DNA from: an uncultured Lachnospiraceae bacterium
GTDB lineage: Bacteria > Bacillota > Clostridia > Lachnospirales > Lachnospiraceae
DNA: 64,000 bases
Assembly (NCBI GenBank): GCA_910585005.1
Contig: CAJUCN010000001.1
Location: 334,239 to 398,238 of the forward strand
Direction of reading: 5' to 3'
Below are positions 1-7,878 of this stretch, piece by piece. Below the pieces are notes generated by a model. That model ran no database searches, was not told the origin of the DNA, and saw only the letters and a list, made by a program, of their open reading frames with translations. Made by a program: the position numbers and the translations under genes. How positions within the stretch are numbered: the first letter of the stretch is position 1; each line of letters starts with the position of its first letter.

Positions 1-2818
1 AAAAAGCATACGCTGTCCGGTTGCTGCGCCCTACCCGTCCCCGGAGCTGATAAAGCTGGGAAAGTCCCATACTATCTGAATCATGGATGATCATAGTATT
101 GACATTGGCAATATCAAGCCCCGTCTCTATGATCGTCGTGGATACCAGAACATCAATCTCTCCATTGATAAAATCATACATGATGCGTTCCAGTTCCCTC
201 TCCTGCATCTGACCATGGGCAAAAGCAACCACCGCCTCAGGCACCAGCGCCTGGATCGATGCCGTCACATCTGCAATATTATTTACCCGGTTATAGACAT
301 AGTACACTTGGCCATTTCTGGAAAGTTCCCGCACAATAGCCTCCCTGACCATCTCTTCGTTATATTCCATCACATAGGTCTGTATCGGCATTCGGTCGTT
401 TGGAGCTTCCTCTAAAACGCTCATATCCCGGATCCCCACCAGGCTCATGTGAAGGGTTCTTGGAATCGGTGTCGCAGTCAAAGTGAGCACATCCACATTT
501 TCCTTCATCTTCTTAATTTTTTCCTTATGGGAGACCCCGAACCGCTGTTCCTCATCAATAATCAAAAGTCCCAGATCCTTGTACATCACATCTGCCGAAA
601 GAACCCTGTGGGTTCCTATCACAATATCCACAAGCCCCTTTTTCAGATCCGCCACGGTCTTCTTTTGTTCCCCGCTTGCCCGGAAACGGCAAAGCAAATC
701 CACCCGTACCGGAAAATCCTTCATCCGCTGCACAAACGTGTTATAATGCTGCTGGGCTAAAATAGTGGTAGGCACCAGATATACCACTTGCTTTCCTTCC
801 TGAACCGCTTTAAATGCGGCTCTTATGGCAATTTCCGTTTTGCCGTATCCTACATCCCCGCAGATCAAACGGTCCATGATCCGCGTGCTTTCCATGTCTT
901 TCTTAGTCGCCTCAATGGCAGCAAGCTGATCTTCCGTCTCTTCAAAGGGAAACATTTCCTCGAATTCCTTTTGCCAGACCGTGTCCTCGCCGTAGGGGAA
1001 ACCATTTTTTTGCTGGCGCACTGCATAAAGCTCTACCAGGTCTTTTGCCACCTCCCCAGTAGCTTCCCGTACTTTGCTTTTGGTTCTGGTCCATTCCTGC
1101 GTGCCTAATTTGTTTAACTTGGGACGCTTTGCATCGGCAGAAGCATATTTTTGAATCACGTCAAGCCCCGTTGCAAGGACATATAAATTTCCTCCGCCCC
1201 TGTACTCGATCTTAATGTAATCCTTTACAACCTTTTCCACTTCCACTTTTTCAATTCCACGGTAAATGCCAAGTCCATGGTTTTCATGAACCACATAATC
1301 GCCAATCTTTAATTCGTTAAAATCATTGATCTTTCGCCCTTCATAGGTCTTCTTTTTTTTCTTCTTTTTCTTATCCGTTCCAAAAATATCGCTCTCTGAT
1401 ATGACCGCAAACTTAAGCAGGGGGTACTCAAACCCTTTCAGTACCCTGCCATAAAAAGTCATAATTTCCCCCGGCTGTAATTCTCTTTTGGGATCTTCGG
1501 AATAAAAAGCCGTCAACTCGCTGTCCTGTAAATCTGCTGCAAGCCTGGCCGCCCTGGTTCTGGAGCCAGATAATAAAAGCACCCGGTATCCATTTTTCCG
1601 GTACCTCTTTAAGTCCTGGACAAGCGCCTCGAAGCTGTTGTGATAAGAAGAAATGCTTTTCACTGTCATGTCCGCTTTTCTGACCGGTTTGAAAAGAGTA
1701 TTTTTCATTTCCAGCGCTGCCAGGGTTACTACCCTGCCAAGCTCCAATTTAGCGGCTGTCTCGCTGACGGAATACAAAAGATCCATCTGCCCTGGAAGAA
1801 TATAACCCTTCTCCGCCCTGTGTACCATACTTTCCCGGAATTCCAATTCCACTGCATCTGCGTGTTCCCTGACCCTGGCCGGTTCATCTACAAAAACGCA
1901 GGTCCCCTCTTTGCCAAATAGCTCCAGAAAAGATACGGTATCATCATAAAAATAGCGGATATAGGAATCTAAATTGATGAGATTTCTAAATTCAAAAACC
2001 TGTTCTTTCAGCTCCCTGATCTGGGTCTCCACGCGATAAGCTTCCTGGGTATGAAACTCCCCCCGAAGCCTGTCTGAAAATTCCTTCCCTTCCTTTTCGA
2101 CCCGTTCCATCCCCCGTTTTAACTGTTCCTCGGACAAAATCATCTCGGACGCCGGATAAATAATGATATCAGACAAATTTTCTATAGAACGCTGGCTAAG
2201 CACATCAAAGCTCCGGATCGATTCTATTTCATCCCCCCACAATTCAATCCGGTATGGATTTTCTTCTGTCAGGTCAAAAATATCTATAATTCCTCCCCGG
2301 ATACTAAACTGCCCCGGCCCTTCCACCTGATAATTTTTTTCATACCCTATCTCAACCAAAGCGTTGGCAAGGTTTTTTTCGTCCAGTATCCCTCCCCGCT
2401 TCATTTTTAACAAATGTCCCTGCCACTTCCCAAGGGAGATCTGGGGTGTCAAAAGGCTGGAAAAAGTAGTAATCACTGTTACCGGTTTTCCCTCCAGGAT
2501 ACGACGCAGACATTTGATCCTCTCTGAAGCCAATTGCTTTCCCCTGATATCAGACTGGTAAAAAATCAAATCACCGGAAGGATAGACCATCACATCTCTG
2601 TCATAAAAACGGTAATCTTCCGCCAGTTCCTTTACCCGAAGGTCACTAAAAGTAACGATCAGCTTATTTTTAAACCCATCGCCTAGCCCATAAACCATAT
2701 GAAGCTTTTGGGATTCCACACAACCAGTAAGCGCTACGCAGACCCTGTCATTCAAAAGCTGCTTTTTTATCTCCCCAAACTCTCCCAACTCCTCAAGGGG
2801 CGCCGTCAACATTCTCAT
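1..2818 (-). CDS. mfd: Transcription-repair coupling factor Mfd, 3' end cut off by window edge
   Basis: Mfd is a cytoplasmic DNA translocase that removes RNA polymerase stalled at lesions and recruits UvrA. Translating the reverse strand from the ATG at 2818 gives an open frame of 939 residues to the window edge. Visible features are a UvrB-like N-terminal part, the RNA-polymerase-interaction/Tudor-like stretch (KIGDYVVHENHGLGIYRG, about residue 500), Walker A GDVGYGKTE (about 654), the DEEQ box in LLIIDEEQRFG (about 757) and motif VI QLRGRVGRS near the edge. Around 220 C-terminal residues are missing, judged from the family's usual length near 1160. A run of seven lysines (about 1350-1375) precedes the Tudor-like part. 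The start follows an AAGGA-type ribosome site and lies 23 bp after pth, so pth-mfd is probably one transcript. Function follows from the family. Confidence 0.96.
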   Translation of the reverse strand, partial: MRMLTAPLEELGEFGEIKKQLLNDRVCVALTGCVESQKLHMVYGLGDGFKNKLIVTFSDLRVKELAEDYRFYDRDVMVYPSGDLIFYQSDIRGKQLASERIKCLRRILEGKPVTVITTFSSLLTPQISLGKWQGHLLKMKRGGILDEKNLANALVEIGYEKNYQVEGPGQFSIRGGIIDIFDLTEENPYRIELWGDEIESIRSFDVLSQRSIENLSDIIIYPASEMILSEEQLKRGMERVEKEGKEFSDRLRGEFHTQEAYRVETQIRELKEQVFEFRNLINLDSYIRYFYDDTVSFLELFGKEGTCVFVDEPARVREHADAVELEFRESMVHRAEKGYILPGQMDLLYSVSETAAKLELGRVVTLAALEMKNTLFKPVRKADMTVKSISSYHNSFEALVQDLKRYRKNGYRVLLLSGSRTRAARLAADLQDSELTAFYSEDPKRELQPGEIMTFYGRVLKGFEYPLLKFAVISESDIFGTDKKKKKKKKTYEGRKINDFNELKIGDYVVHENHGLGIYRGIEKVEVEKVVKDYIKIEYRGGGNLYVLATGLDVIQKYASADAKRPKLNKLGTQEWTRTKSKVREATGEVAKDLVELYAVRQQKNGFPYGEDTVWQKEFEEMFPFEETEDQLAAIEATKKDMESTRIMDRLICGDVGYGKTEIAIRAAFKAVQEGKQVVYLVPTTILAQQHYNTFVQRMKDFPVRVDLLCRFRASGEQKKTVADLKKGLVDIVIGTHRVLSADVMYKDLGLLIIDEEQRFGVSHKEKIKKMKENVDVLTLTATPIPRTLHMSLVGIRDMSVLEEAPNDRMPIQTYVMEYNEEMVREAIVRELSRNGQVYYVYNRVNNIADVTASIQALVPEAVVAFAHGQMQERELERIMYDFINGEIDVLVSTTIIETGLDIANVNTMIIHDSDSMGLSQLYQLRGRVGRSNRTAYAF

Positions 2819-2841
2819 GTAAAATAATATCCTTTCTTCCT

Positions 2842-3417
2842 TTAACCTGAGACCTTGCGGTTGTATTCATTCATGGCGCGGTCGGTTTCACCGTCCAATA
2901 TCATCTCCGCCGCACCTGCTGCCTTCTCTATCCCCTGCCGCATAAGAGGCTGTTCCTCCTTGGAAAAATGCCCTAAAACATAATCCGCCAAGTCATACCC
3001 TGCAGGTTTTTCACCTACCCCTATCCGAATGCGGCAAAATTCCTCACTGTCTAAAAGTGTAATAATATTTTTTAGGCCATTGTGCCCCCCCGCGCTGCCC
3101 TTTTTTCTGACCCGGATCTGTCCCGGCGGCAAGCTTACATCATCAGAAACTATAATTAGCTCCGACGCCGGGTCGATCTTATAATAATCTACCAGCGGCC
3201 GGATACTTTCACCGCTGAGATTCATAAAGGTAAGGGGCTTTGCCAAGATCACCTTATGCGCGCCAATCATCCCTGATCCCGTCAACGCCTTATGCTTGAT
3301 ATTTTTGACAGGAATATGATACTTGTCTGCCAAAGCATCAATGAGTTCAAATCCAATATTATGCCTGGTATTATCATATTCTCTTTTGGGGTTTCCAAGT
3401 CCTGCTATGATAAACAT
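2842..3417 (-). CDS. pth: Peptidyl-tRNA hydrolase
   Basis: This enzyme releases peptides from peptidyl-tRNA that drops off ribosomes. The frame is open upstream to 3441, but the start is set at 3417 because MFIIAGLGNPK is the family N-terminus and a GGAGAGAGG ribosome site lies just upstream; the product has 191 residues, normal for Pth. Conserved elements are GLGNP, the catalytic histidine in NTRHNIGFE (about residue 19), FMNLSG, and GGHNGLKN. It is encoded directly before mfd, the common Firmicutes order. The amidase gene ends 123 bp upstream on the same strand, so transcription may continue from it. Confidence 0.96.
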   Translation of the reverse strand: MFIIAGLGNPKREYDNTRHNIGFELIDALADKYHIPVKNIKHKALTGSGMIGAHKVILAKPLTFMNLSGESIRPLVDYYKIDPASELIIVSDDVSLPPGQIRVRKKGSAGGHNGLKNIITLLDSEEFCRIRIGVGEKPAGYDLADYVLGHFSKEEQPLMRQGIEKAAGAAEMILDGETDRAMNEYNRKVSG

Positions 3418-3540
3418 TTTCCTCTCTCCATACCTGATCAAAACTGCCAGATTCTTCTCCTGAAAGACCTAAATATCATACCAGACCTGTACAAGCTTCG
3501 CAAGCACCTACGCAAAAAAGACCTGATCGCAGTTCAGCTA

Positions 3541-4668
3541 TTATTCATATATGCCAAAATATTCGTCAATTCCCTCCGCTACTCCCTTTACCATCTTCCG
3601 TTGATAGTCTGCATTCATCATGTTTTCATCATCCGAAGCATTGGTCATATAGCCCATTTCCAAAATTGTCACCGGAACAGTACTCCAATTGATGCCCGTC
3701 ATGGTATCTGACAACATGATACCCTGATTTCCCATCCCGGTGGCCTGGCAATAAGAATCAAGAATACACTGCCCCAGTTTTCGGCTCTCTTCGGACAAAC
3801 TGCTGACAAAGGGGTTTTCGGAGGATGGAACCAACGCCAACGCTCCACGGGCAGAAGAGTTTTCCGCACCGTTGGCATGGATTCTTACCGCAATATCTGC
3901 ATCTACTTCTGTTGCATACTGAGCCCGTTCCATATTGCTGATATTCACATCGTGAGTCGTTCTTGTCAGATACACGGTATACCCTCTTTTTTCCAATTCC
4001 TCTCTTAACTGTAAAGAAATAATCAGGTTTAATTCATACTCCATGACTTTCGTAGAACATCCCTTGGTGCCTCCTGTAACCCGGGCCTTCATCACCGAAG
4101 AATCCGGTCCATTAGGCTCCTTAGCGCTGTCTCCCTTTTCCTGGTGCCCCGGATCAATCACTACAATCCTTCCATTTACAGTTGGTTTTTCCCGCGTTAG
4201 ATAATCCATACTCACATACCCTTTTGTTTCCTTATAAATTACTTCCCCCCATCCATCCCGTTCCTGTTGCAAAATGAGTTCCTCATTTCTATTTAATTTT
4301 TGTAACACCTCACTATTTCTGTCCGGCTGTGCACGAAGGTTCACGTCAGAGGCGGTAACCCAGACAGAAACATTTTCTTGTTTCCCACTTTCTTTCCCCA
4401 CTTCCCCTTCCGCTTCTTCGGTTTTCCCGCCTTCCTTTTCCCCCAATGCAACGCTGGCGTAATCTATTTCATTATTCTTTATGGGTAACACTGGTATTGA
4501 CAAGTCCTGTGCCTGCTCCCCATAGGTTGGCGCCTCCTCATCCCATGCAACTGCCAATACTCCAATCAGCATAACCACCAGTACCAAAATTCCCCCTACC
4601 GTCTTTCTGCTTTTACTTAACCTTTTTTTCATCTCCGCTTCCGCCATCACTTTCTGTAATAATTGCAA
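3541..4668 (-). CDS. N-acetylmuramoyl-L-alanine amidase with SH3 domain (membrane-anchored)
   Basis: The protein is predicted to cleave the amide bond between N-acetylmuramic acid and the stem peptide of peptidoglycan. An uncleaved signal-anchor (about residues 23-41) is followed by an SH3b wall-binding domain (about 100-160, with VNLRAQPDRNSEVLQKL) and an Amidase_3 catalytic domain. All expected zinc and catalytic residues are present: DPGHQ, the Glu in MEYELN, RIHANG, and the Glu in ILEMGYMTN. The start is probably TTG at 4668, because GGGAG lies six bases upstream; an ATG at 4647 has a weaker site. It is the fourth gene of the minus-strand envelope set beginning at 7666. Length (375) is ordinary for the family. 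Confidence 0.93.
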   Translation of the reverse strand: MQLLQKVMAEAEMKKRLSKSRKTVGGILVLVVMLIGVLAVAWDEEAPTYGEQAQDLSIPVLPIKNNEIDYASVALGEKEGGKTEEAEGEVGKESGKQENVSVWVTASDVNLRAQPDRNSEVLQKLNRNEELILQQERDGWGEVIYKETKGYVSMDYLTREKPTVNGRIVVIDPGHQEKGDSAKEPNGPDSSVMKARVTGGTKGCSTKVMEYELNLIISLQLREELEKRGYTVYLTRTTHDVNISNMERAQYATEVDADIAVRIHANGAENSSARGALALVPSSENPFVSSLSEESRKLGQCILDSYCQATGMGNQGIMLSDTMTGINWSTVPVTILEMGYMTNASDDENMMNADYQRKMVKGVAEGIDEYFGIYE

Positions 4669-4724
4669 AAAGGACTCCCAAACGAAGCCCTTTCCACATA
4701 CTTAATTTTCCCTCTATTCCCCTT

Positions 4725-5693
4725 TTAAAATACACTCTCCAAAAGATCACCTAAAATCTTGCTTGGATCCGAAATATATCCGCTGATCGTATCTACCGCC
4801 GTCTTAACTGCTTCGGGAAGATATAACGTCCATTCTTTCCCCATAACCAATGTCACAATCGCTATAAAAAGCAGTATTGCAATACTGACTGCAAGAGGGA
4901 ATATATCTTTCTTTTCTTCCGGAATAAACTCCGTCATTACCACTGTCGTTGTTATAAATCCCCAGATATTTCCTACAATAAGAAGGCAAAATCCCATTCC
5001 CACATTTAATTCAAACAACAAAAGTGAAACAAGAATAAGGGGAACCATGACTGCACTTCTAATCGCCGCAACCGACACCATCTTCTGAAAAGAAGTTTTG
5101 CAGCGTATGGCCATATGCGCCAGCCACAAAAGCAACGCATAGACACCAGAAAACACCAGTGATAATAACAGTGTCACCACAAATATTTTTCCGTAAGATA
5201 CCTTTAACATTCCTACTACTGCTGCGCTTATTCCAAAGTCAAAACCTCCTGTCAGCCCTCCTACGGTCGAAATCAAATCATTGACTTTGCTCCCCACCGC
5301 CAGTCCAAACAGGGAACTTGCAATTGCCTGCAAAACCAAAAAGATAACTGCTATTTTTATGTCGGCTTCCTCAACAATCTTCTTTCCCACTGTAACTGGT
5401 TTTTTCAAAAGCTGCAAAAAGTTTCCTTTTACCTGATTGGCAAGTTCTTTTGTGGCTTGTGCATTCGATGATCCCTGGGGCTGAACAGGTGGTACCTGCT
5501 GCTGTACTGGTGGTACCTGCTGTACTGGCTGTGCCTGTTGCTGCACTGGTGGTACCTGCTGCTGCACTGGCTGTGCTTGTTGCTGCACTGGCGGCATCTG
5601 GTTTTCCACCGTCTGCTGCACATTTACCTCCTGGCATGTACAAACTTCGCCTTCCTGCAATGGACGTCCGCAATGCGTACAAAATTTACCCAT
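4725..5693 (-). CDS. Zinc-ribbon membrane protein with VPPVQQQ repeats (YIP1-like)
   Basis: No enzymatic function is recognised. Residues 5-20 hold a CxxC...CxC pattern (FCTHCGRP, VCTC) typical of a short zinc ribbon. Residues about 28-75 are a low-complexity stretch of repeated PVQQQ and VPPVQQ units. The remaining 220 residues carry four or five hydrophobic segments (for example IAVIFLVLQAIASSLFGLAV and IFPLAVSIAILLFIAIVTLV), resembling YIP1/DUF-type polytopic proteins of Clostridia. An AGGAGG ribosome site precedes the start. It lies 86 bp after the TcaA-like gene and 56 bp before the amidase on the same strand, suggesting a shared envelope role. That role is an inference from context. Confidence 0.8.
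   Translation of the reverse strand: MGKFCTHCGRPLQEGEVCTCQEVNVQQTVENQMPPVQQQAQPVQQQVPPVQQQAQPVQQVPPVQQQVPPVQPQGSSNAQATKELANQVKGNFLQLLKKPVTVGKKIVEEADIKIAVIFLVLQAIASSLFGLAVGSKVNDLISTVGGLTGGFDFGISAAVVGMLKVSYGKIFVVTLLLSLVFSGVYALLLWLAHMAIRCKTSFQKMVSVAAIRSAVMVPLILVSLLLFELNVGMGFCLLIVGNIWGFITTTVVMTEFIPEEKKDIFPLAVSIAILLFIAIVTLVMGKEWTLYLPEAVKTAVDTISGYISDPSKILGDLLESVF
5481..5600. repeat. Imperfect tandem repeats encoding PVQQQ units
   Basis: Units built from GGTGGTACCTGCTG, CACTGG and TGTGCCTGTTG recur about seven times in frame inside the zinc-ribbon gene. The repeats encode a Pro/Val/Gln linker between the zinc ribbon and the membrane domain. Near-identical GC-rich units like these can change copy number by slippage, which would alter linker length without a frameshift when whole codons are lost or gained. 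Confidence 0.75.
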
Positions 5694-5779
5694 TTTCTTC
5701 TCCTCCTCATATGTATTTTATATCAGTCATCTGACTGTTAACCCCGATAAGGAACATCGGAATTATATGCAATAAACCA

Positions 5780-7069
5780 TCAAAACCAAAAGGAAACCAA
5801 TACCCAGTTTCCGTTTTCAAACACGAATTCTGCTGACCCGCTATAGGACTCTCCGTTATAACTTCCGTTTTTTCTTTCCCCTGTCCACCAATCCATATAA
5901 GAAACTTCCAGATCATAAAGCCCATCTACTCTTATTTCCACAACATTTTCGTGCCATGAGGAACAGATCTCACTCTCCAGATCATAAAAACGGATTGTCT
6001 GTACCGTATCTGATTCCTCTTGTTCACTCAGTCCCAAGGCAAAATCTTCATATCGATACCGTACCTCTTCATATTTTTCCTCCCCGGAAAACAAATCTGA
6101 AACACTATCAAAATCCTGCCCCTGCATAGCTGCCTGATAAAGCTTCTGTAAATCTTCTCCCGCCTTCTGTAATACTTCCTTCATGGCAGCCTGGCTCCAA
6201 ACCATATCCCACACAACATACTGATCGTTATCATACTGTATTTTTATGTCTTCTTTGAGCGTCTCCTTATTTTCCATACTGACTTGAATAGAATGACTGC
6301 CCAAAAAAATCTGCGGAATCACATAGCAGTCCTTTTCCTCTCCGTATCCCATTTCCTCCTTTTGCAGATACGCGTCATTTAATGCAATTCCATCAACAAT
6401 TACACTGGCTCCCTTGGGCGCTACCACCAAGTAGTCCGTTGCTATCAAACTCTCTGCACTTACCTTCCAATCATCAAACAGCAAATATTTTTTCTCCATC
6501 TGCTTAATCAGGCTTACCGGATAAGTTTGGTCTGATGATCCGCCTTTTAACCGGTAATCAACAAGTACGCTCTCTCCCAGGGCAGCCTGCTCATCCCTAT
6601 ACCAGTCATTTCCAACTTTACTTAACTCGTTCCTTACACGATAATTACTTACGATTCCCAGACAAAATTCCTCATTGGCTTTCACAAACTGATCCTTGTT
6701 GATGAATTCAGTCTCTTTAACGTCTATCTGGTCATATGCCGCCCCAAAATCCCCATTGACCATATTGACAAAGAAAGCAGATGCCATATTCTGCGGCGTA
6801 AAAGAATTTGTTCCTACGGTATAAAGTCCATAACCTGCAATAAAAAGTATGATCACTTCCGCAATGATTATTTTTGTCCATTTCTTCATTACTTTGTTGG
6901 GCGTAACTGTCGCAATATTTCCCACAGCCGATGTCTGTACGGCAGCTACTGGCATGTTCTGCTGCATGGAAGATTCCGCCATCACATCATCACGTTCCAG
7001 TTTTATACCACAGTTTTCACAAAAAATACCCTCGTCCCCATTCCGCGTTCCGCAATTCTGGCAAAACAT
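5780..7069 (-). CDS. Zinc-ribbon, single-pass membrane protein of TcaA/YvbJ type
   Basis: The first 22 residues form a classical zinc ribbon (CQNCGTRNG...CENCGIKL). A membrane segment follows at about residues 65-85 (IIIAEVIILFIAGYGLYTVG), leaving about 340 residues outside the cell. The outer part has an NTF2-like stretch and a segment reading VVAPKGASVIVDGIALND that resembles the TcaA-family repeat domains. Related proteins (TcaA in Staphylococcus, YvbJ in Bacillus) are linked to envelope stress and glycopeptide response, but I cannot assign a molecular function here. The start sits six bases after the YARHG gene's stop, with a GGAG site overlapping that stop, so the two are translationally linked. 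Confidence 0.82.
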   Translation of the reverse strand: MFCQNCGTRNGDEGIFCENCGIKLERDDVMAESSMQQNMPVAAVQTSAVGNIATVTPNKVMKKWTKIIIAEVIILFIAGYGLYTVGTNSFTPQNMASAFFVNMVNGDFGAAYDQIDVKETEFINKDQFVKANEEFCLGIVSNYRVRNELSKVGNDWYRDEQAALGESVLVDYRLKGGSSDQTYPVSLIKQMEKKYLLFDDWKVSAESLIATDYLVVAPKGASVIVDGIALNDAYLQKEEMGYGEEKDCYVIPQIFLGSHSIQVSMENKETLKEDIKIQYDNDQYVVWDMVWSQAAMKEVLQKAGEDLQKLYQAAMQGQDFDSVSDLFSGEEKYEEVRYRYEDFALGLSEQEESDTVQTIRFYDLESEICSSWHENVVEIRVDGLYDLEVSYMDWWTGERKNGSYNGESYSGSAEFVFENGNWVLVSFWF

Positions 7070-7075
7070 TCCTCT

Positions 7076-7666
7076 TTACTCCCCCCTATATTCTGACAAG
7101 AAATCAACGTTACTTTTCTCTATTTCTGACATATCCTGATAAATGGCATTCATATCTGATCTTTTTTCCTCAATGTCCTGATACCACTTTTTTTGTTCAA
7201 AATATGATTGTATCTCCTGGTTATTAAATTGATATCCGTAACGGGCATACATCTCATTAACTACCATTTGAATGACATCTTTTTCCTCCGGAAATCCCTC
7301 ATAAATTCCTGAACGCAATTCCCAAATGTCATCTTCTGTTATCTGTCTTTCTGAACTATAGCTGCAAAGATACCCATCTTCATTTTCTTGCTCTTCCTCT
7401 TTTGACTCCGTAGAAGAATCTACTGTCTCCTCTCCATTTCGTCCGACTTCAAAATCATCTATCCTGACACTCAATGTTTCTTCCTCTACATCTGTGTATG
7501 ATGCAGGTAACTCTTCCGCCACATCTCCATTACTTTCACCTAACGGAGCAAGCGCAGGTATTTTGTTTTCTTTTTTAATAAACACTGCTCCTAACCCACC
7601 TATTGCAATTAAAACAGCCAATATTACTGCCAGTATTGCTTGGCTGCCGCTTTTTCCTTTATCCAT
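7076..7666 (-). CDS. YARHG-domain membrane-anchored protein, first gene of the envelope operon
   Basis: The product has 196 residues. A signal-anchor (about residues 9-29, AILAVILAVLIAIGGLGAVF) is followed by an acidic linker and a C-terminal YARHG-type domain; here the signature reads YARYG within VVNEMYARYGYQFNNQEI. YARHG domains are extracellular and presumed to act at the cell wall; no enzyme activity is known. GGGAGG lies six bases before the ATG. It is the promoter-proximal gene of a minus-strand run that continues with two zinc-ribbon membrane proteins and an amidase. Its only convincing upstream promoter lies inside the recombinase cassette at 7752-7780, which makes its expression potentially dependent on the orientation of that DNA. 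Confidence 0.85.
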   Translation of the reverse strand: MDKGKSGSQAILAVILAVLIAIGGLGAVFIKKENKIPALAPLGESNGDVAEELPASYTDVEEETLSVRIDDFEVGRNGEETVDSSTESKEEEQENEDGYLCSYSSERQITEDDIWELRSGIYEGFPEEKDVIQMVVNEMYARYGYQFNNQEIQSYFEQKKWYQDIEEKRSDMNAIYQDMSEIEKSNVDFLSEYRGE

Positions 7667-7709
7667 AAGTTTCCCTCCCCAGCTTCATGTCCCTTTTCAA
7701 AATACCGTT

Positions 7710-7735
7710 TCGTAGATTGGCTTAATCTGCGAAAT
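7710..7735 (+). repeat. Left inverted repeat of the recombinase cassette
   Basis: The copy reads TCGTAGATT, GGCTT, AATCTGCGAAAT across 26 bp. It matches the reverse complement of 8955-8980 at every position but one (T at 7713 in place of C). The single difference weakens the left arm's dyad by one pair. No T-rich tract lies next to it on either strand, so it is not a convincing intrinsic terminator. It lies in the predicted 5' leader of the envelope operon, 45 bp from the first start codon. Confidence 0.85.
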
Positions 7736-7751
7736 AAAAACTACATTTAAA

Positions 7752-7780
7752 ATACTACCAACTGGTAAGCATCTTGTCAA
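7752..7780 (-). promoter_or_regulatory. Strong sigma-A-type promoter pointing out of the cassette into the envelope operon
   Basis: On the minus strand, TTGACA (7780-7775) is separated by exactly 17 bp from TAGTAT (7757-7752). Transcription would begin near 7745, cross the left repeat and reach the YARHG start at 7666 after about 80 nucleotides. I see no comparable promoter between the left repeat and 7666. The -35 box overlaps one of the TGTCA motifs described separately, so recombinase binding could also repress it. Confidence 0.7.
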
Positions 7781-7854
7781 CTTATTTTGTCATAAATTGT
7801 AAAGTCCTGGCATATCTTGTCATTTTGACATTTTGTCATATAATATGGTGTCAA
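7775..7854. promoter_or_regulatory. Cluster of TGTCA/TGACA motifs upstream of the recombinase gene
   Basis: Within 80 bp the pentamer TGTCA occurs in the forms TTGTCAA (from 7774), TTTTGTCAT (from 7785), CTTGTCAT (from 7816), TTTTGTCAT (from 7831) and GTGTCAA (from 7848), and once inverted as TTTGACA (7824-7830). Positions 7818-7830 and 7826-7838 form two overlapping dyads, TGTCA-TTT-TGACA and TGACA-TTT-TGTCA. They cover both divergent promoters. They may be accessory (arm-type) binding sites for the recombinase or an operator for its autoregulation; neither is proven. Confidence 0.55.
7817..7844 (+). promoter_or_regulatory. Probable promoter of the recombinase gene
   Basis: TTGTCA (7817-7822) lies 16 bp before a perfect TATAAT (7839-7844). 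A start near 7851 would leave a short leader containing the AGGAGG ribosome site at 7861-7866. Both boxes are embedded in the TGTCA motif cluster, which suggests self-regulation. Confidence 0.6.
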
Positions 7855-7878
7855 AATAAAAGGAGGTACGGTTGGCCA

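Noticed and set aside
1345..1380. Homopolymer run in mfd as a possible frameshift
   Set aside because: The frame continues without break and the seven lysines fall in a variable linker before the polymerase-interaction domain.
7774..7878. N-terminal extension of the recombinase by 35 residues
   Set aside because: The extra frame covers the promoter and ribosome site; AGGAGG at 7861 supports ATG 7879.
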